A DNA stretch of 64,000 bases from NCBI RefSeq assembly GCF_003202755.1, contig NZ_QGLK01000004.1:186001-250000 (forward strand), written 5' to 3'. The notes beneath the pieces were generated by a model. It did no database searches, was not told the DNA's origin, and saw only the letters and a list, made by a program, of their open reading frames with translations. This document shows positions 61,582-64,000 of this stretch, piece after piece. A program made the position numbers and the translations under genes. Positions within the stretch are counted from its first letter, which is position 1, and the number at the start of each line of letters is the position of its first letter. This stretch comes from Bifidobacterium asteroides (GTDB lineage Bacteria; Actinomycetota; Actinomycetes; Actinomycetales; Bifidobacteriaceae).

Positions 61582-62817
61582 CTAATCGTTATGCACCCTC
61601 ACAAAAGTCATCAACAGTATACCTACTATTGAGACTACGAAAAGTTCAACCGCTGATATTCCGATACCTAATCTTGAACCTATCTTATTGGCAACAAATC
61701 CGCCAAGTAAATAGCCTATAGAATTCACACCGATTAGAACTGCCTTGTATATACTCGTGACCCTACCAAGGTATTCTTGCCCAACTTCATTCTGTCGATT
61801 CGTGATTATACTGATATTGAGAATCGACTCATTAATCGCAATGCATGCAATAGAAGAAACTAAAATTACTAAATTCGTGCTTAATGCAAATACTGTCCGA
61901 AATAGAGATCCAGCAATAATCGACAGTACCAATAGTTTACCAAACTCGATTTTTTTATTTAACCAATTTACTACGACTGTTCCGATTAGGGCACTGACTG
62001 CTGCGATGGACAAAATCAAACCAATTTGGTCAGAAGAAAGACCTATTTGTTGACGTAAGACGATCAGACTATCGTTCTGAAAGTTAGCCGATGCCATATT
62101 AACCAAGGCGGCAAGCACAAGAGGGTACAGAACAGCGCGAATTTTAGCAGTGTATCGCACCCCATCCTTTATATCTGTGAATACTACATTTATACTGTAC
62201 TTAACAGAGGATAACCTTGCAGAAGGGTCGCTCTGGGATACCAGAATTATATTATTCACCAGCAATAGGCTAATTAAATAGAAAACCGCGCAAATTGCAG
62301 TCAGCAAACTGTGAGGAAAATATTTATACAGCACTCCCCCTAGTATGGGTAAAGCGAAATTGACACCATACTGTATTCCGTAAACCGTACTGTTTAATTT
62401 CGAAAAATCCTCTTTTTTGACTAAGAATGAAACAAAAGTAATTTCCGACACTGTACTTAAAATATTCATAACACTTACTGCAAGCGAAACTATGTAAATG
62501 ACAAAAATCATAAATGCTGACGGTATTTTCAACGCCAATGCGAGAGCAAGAACCGAATAACTCAGCAACCTGATCAAATCACTAAAGACGATGATCTTCT
62601 TTACATCTAATCTATCTATTATCGCACCTATCGGAAGACCCAAGATAAGGAACGGTATTGTTTCGATTGCAGAGATAAATGACAGATGTATTCCGCTACC
62701 TGTTATATCCAGTACCATGAGAGGTAACGCAAACATCATTAAAGAACTCCCAAAGTTATCTGTAACTACTGAGGAAAGATATAATCTGTTGTTCCTATTC
62801 TTTAATAAATTGTCCAT
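61582..62817 (-). CDS. MFS efflux transporter, low-GC and probably acquired
   Basis: Twelve-helix carrier of 411 residues resembling MFS_3-type drug efflux proteins. The start FGSSLMMFALPLMVLDITGS, the loop LGLPIGAIIDRLDVKKIIVF and TLLRAIGM-free helices such as SVMNILSTVSEITFVSFLVK are typical of macrolide-efflux-like carriers. Codon use is strongly A/T-ending (many AAT, ATA, TTA), unlike all other genes in the window, so recent transfer from a low-GC Firmicute is likely. No resistance gene or mobility gene is adjacent. The substrate is unknown. Confidence 0.85.
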   Translation of the reverse strand: MDNLLKNRNNRLYLSSVVTDNFGSSLMMFALPLMVLDITGSGIHLSFISAIETIPFLILGLPIGAIIDRLDVKKIIVFSDLIRLLSYSVLALALALKIPSAFMIFVIYIVSLAVSVMNILSTVSEITFVSFLVKKEDFSKLNSTVYGIQYGVNFALPILGGVLYKYFPHSLLTAICAVFYLISLLLVNNIILVSQSDPSARLSSVKYSINVVFTDIKDGVRYTAKIRAVLYPLVLAALVNMASANFQNDSLIVLRQQIGLSSDQIGLILSIAAVSALIGTVVVNWLNKKIEFGKLLVLSIIAGSLFRTVFALSTNLVILVSSIACIAINESILNISIITNRQNEVGQEYLGRVTSIYKAVLIGVNSIGYLLGGFVANKIGSRLGIGISAVELFVVSIVGILLMTFVRVHND

Positions 62818-63138
62818 GAAAATATCCGAGGCCTTTATCTCCGATTAGTATTACTTTATATGAGTGAACGTCTCGTTCTAGAGCGACAGCATCCATACAA
62901 ATTACGACTATTTAATCTAAATCTACTAGTTTCTCCACCATTAGCTCGTCCATAGTGTTATTCGATACAGTCAAATAGTAGCAATTGTATATGTCATAAT
63001 TTATTTAAAATCTTGATCAACCACGGGAGATAAACGGATATAAATGACTAACAAAATCATTATTACCCTCTTGTATCGAACCAATTCTGCAAGTTGGGCA
63101 TGACCGGGGAATGAGTGAGGGTTCCCCGTCAGTTGCTG
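62818..63138. other. AT-rich upstream region of the MFS gene
   Basis: About 320 bases of AT-rich DNA with no gene. It presumably holds the minus-strand promoter of the MFS gene. No clear operator was seen. Confidence 0.4.
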
Positions 63139-63189
63139 CCCCCCCCCCGCAAGCGTGGTACCGGGCGACAGGGGGGGGGGGGCATTTTT
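63139..63189 (+). terminator. C10...G12 homopolymer hairpin
   Basis: A C10 run (63139-63148) and a G12 run (63171-63182) can pair across 22 bases and are followed by CATTTTT. It looks like a factor-independent terminator built from homopolymers, similar in design to the one at 33750. No gene ending just upstream is visible, so its parent gene may be lost. Confidence 0.6.
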
Positions 63190-63656
63190 GCTCAAAAGAA
63201 TTGATGGTTTGGGTCTGCCGAACATGTTTTGTATAGAATTCCAAGGTGTCACCTAAAGTTGATAGATCAATTGAATCTCTGGGTTGAGATCTGGATAGTT
63301 GCTCTAAATGATCAACTTACGTTAACGATTTTTACCTCAAATTAGAGACAATCGTCATATGCTGTCCATCGGTAATCCTTATCTGCTTCAAAAAAAAATT
63401 AAACTGTCTGTTTACCCGAGTAACGCAAAAGTCTCTCTCGTTCTCCTGGATTTTGCACAAACGAACAGCTGACGTATGAAGAAGTAAAATTGTTAAAATA
63501 CTATAGTTCAACAACTACTAATCTATAGTTTTGAATTTGCCAGTAATAATAGGACCACTTCGGAGCACAAAGGTAACGGCCTTATCAGAAAAATGATAAA
63601 TAATTTGCATATCATTTTTCGAAGATTGCAGACATCAAACTTTTATCCAATACAGG
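63190..63656. other. AT-rich gene-free region
   Basis: About 470 bases of AT-rich sequence. Short frames exist, but none has a recognisable motif or a good ribosome binding site. Confidence 0.4.
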
Positions 63657-64000
63657 ATGGTTATTAACAATTCCACGGTCAATCCCTTGACCGTACCAGG
63701 CTGACCCTGCTGCCACAGGTCTGTGACCTTGCTGAAAAGCCTTCAGGAATATCGGAGATCCGCGCATCGGTTCGAACATATTCGGTTCTCAACTCCTATG
63801 AACATCTCATCGTCTGCGTGCCATCGTTCAGAGAGCACCAATCCGACAAACCATTAAGAACCATCACGAACACTTACAGTGAAGACCAAATCCATTCAAT
63901 GACATGGTTCATCCGGCTTCAGATAAGAAGAACAATGATCAAGATTCCGGAGAACATCACGTCGAACCGGAACCCGCTTAAGGTCTCAAATACAAAAGTC
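63657..64000 (+). other. Partial reading frame running off the window, possibly frameshifted
   Basis: An ATG at 63657 opens a short frame (MVINNSTVNPLTVP) that ends at a TGA near 63702. A second frame, open from about 63674 to the end of the window, reads LTLLPQVCDLAEKPSGISEI, then NSYEHLIVCVPSF and NTYSEDQIHSMTWFIRLQIR. A one-base shift near 63698 would join them. Base composition returns toward the window average here, which favours real coding DNA. I do not recognise the protein; it may be the start of a gene beyond the window or a relic. Confidence 0.35.

Noticed and set aside
1-64000. tRNA, rRNA, tmRNA or insertion sequence
   Set aside because: No cloverleaf with a recognisable anticodon arm, rRNA core sequence, transposase motif or paired terminal repeats was seen; a covariance-model scan would be needed to be certain.

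Overview
The window looks like chromosomal DNA of a moderately high-GC Gram-positive actinobacterium, most likely a Bifidobacteriaceae member (Bifidobacterium, possibly an insect-gut lineage). The support is indirect: GGAG-type ribosome binding sites, GTG/TTG starts, a LacI regulator next to a ribokinase, paired MacB-like ABC systems beside a NarL-type two-component system, a MetY-type sulfhydrylase, and an actinobacterial sortase-type surface protein. No rRNA, tRNA, CRISPR array or intact insertion sequence was found.

Layout. 0-7 kb: an RCC1/InlB-repeat cell-wall protein, a LacI regulator with a palindromic operator, a ribokinase, then a structured non-coding stretch with a long inverted repeat and four 35-bp degenerate repeats. 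7-18.5 kb: an unusual double histidine kinase, its response regulator, and two tandem paralogous ABC permease/ATPase pairs. 18.6-32.4 kb: housekeeping genes (metY, pyridoxal kinase, yraN-comM-dprA, an MGMT-family protein, succinate dehydrogenase/fumarate reductase A and B without visible membrane anchors, an O-methyltransferase, a LOG protein, a membrane-anchored DnaQ-like exonuclease). 32.4-37.5 kb: a lipoprotein and an HTH membrane protein inside decayed DNA that holds relics of a C39-like peptidase and an MGT glycosyltransferase.

37.5-51.1 kb is the most interesting part. A tight nine-gene minus-strand operon encodes an OFA-type MFS transporter, two acyl-CoA dehydrogenases, a CaiB-type CoA-transferase, EtfB and EtfA, an acyl-CoA ligase, an unknown Cys-rich protein and a hotdog thioesterase. 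Divergent from it are a LysR regulator, a GlcD/LctD-type FAD dehydrogenase and a second MFS carrier. By analogy with carnitine (CaiABC/FixAB), caffeate (CarCDE) and reductive Stickland systems, I infer import of a carboxylic acid, CoA activation, flavin-dependent reduction of an enoyl-CoA (possibly driven by lactate or another 2-hydroxyacid through ETF) and product release or export. Such a complete module is not expected in a sugar-fermenting bifidobacterium; the substrate is unknown.

51.1-64 kb: another decayed zone with an ABC ATPase relic, a heterodimeric ABC transporter resembling siderophore systems, its AraC regulator broken by one in-frame TGA, and aldo/keto reductase and C39-like relics. 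It is followed by an NCS1 permease with an isochorismatase-family hydrolase, then an AT-rich end with a foreign-looking MFS efflux gene, a C10/G12 hairpin and a frame running off the window.
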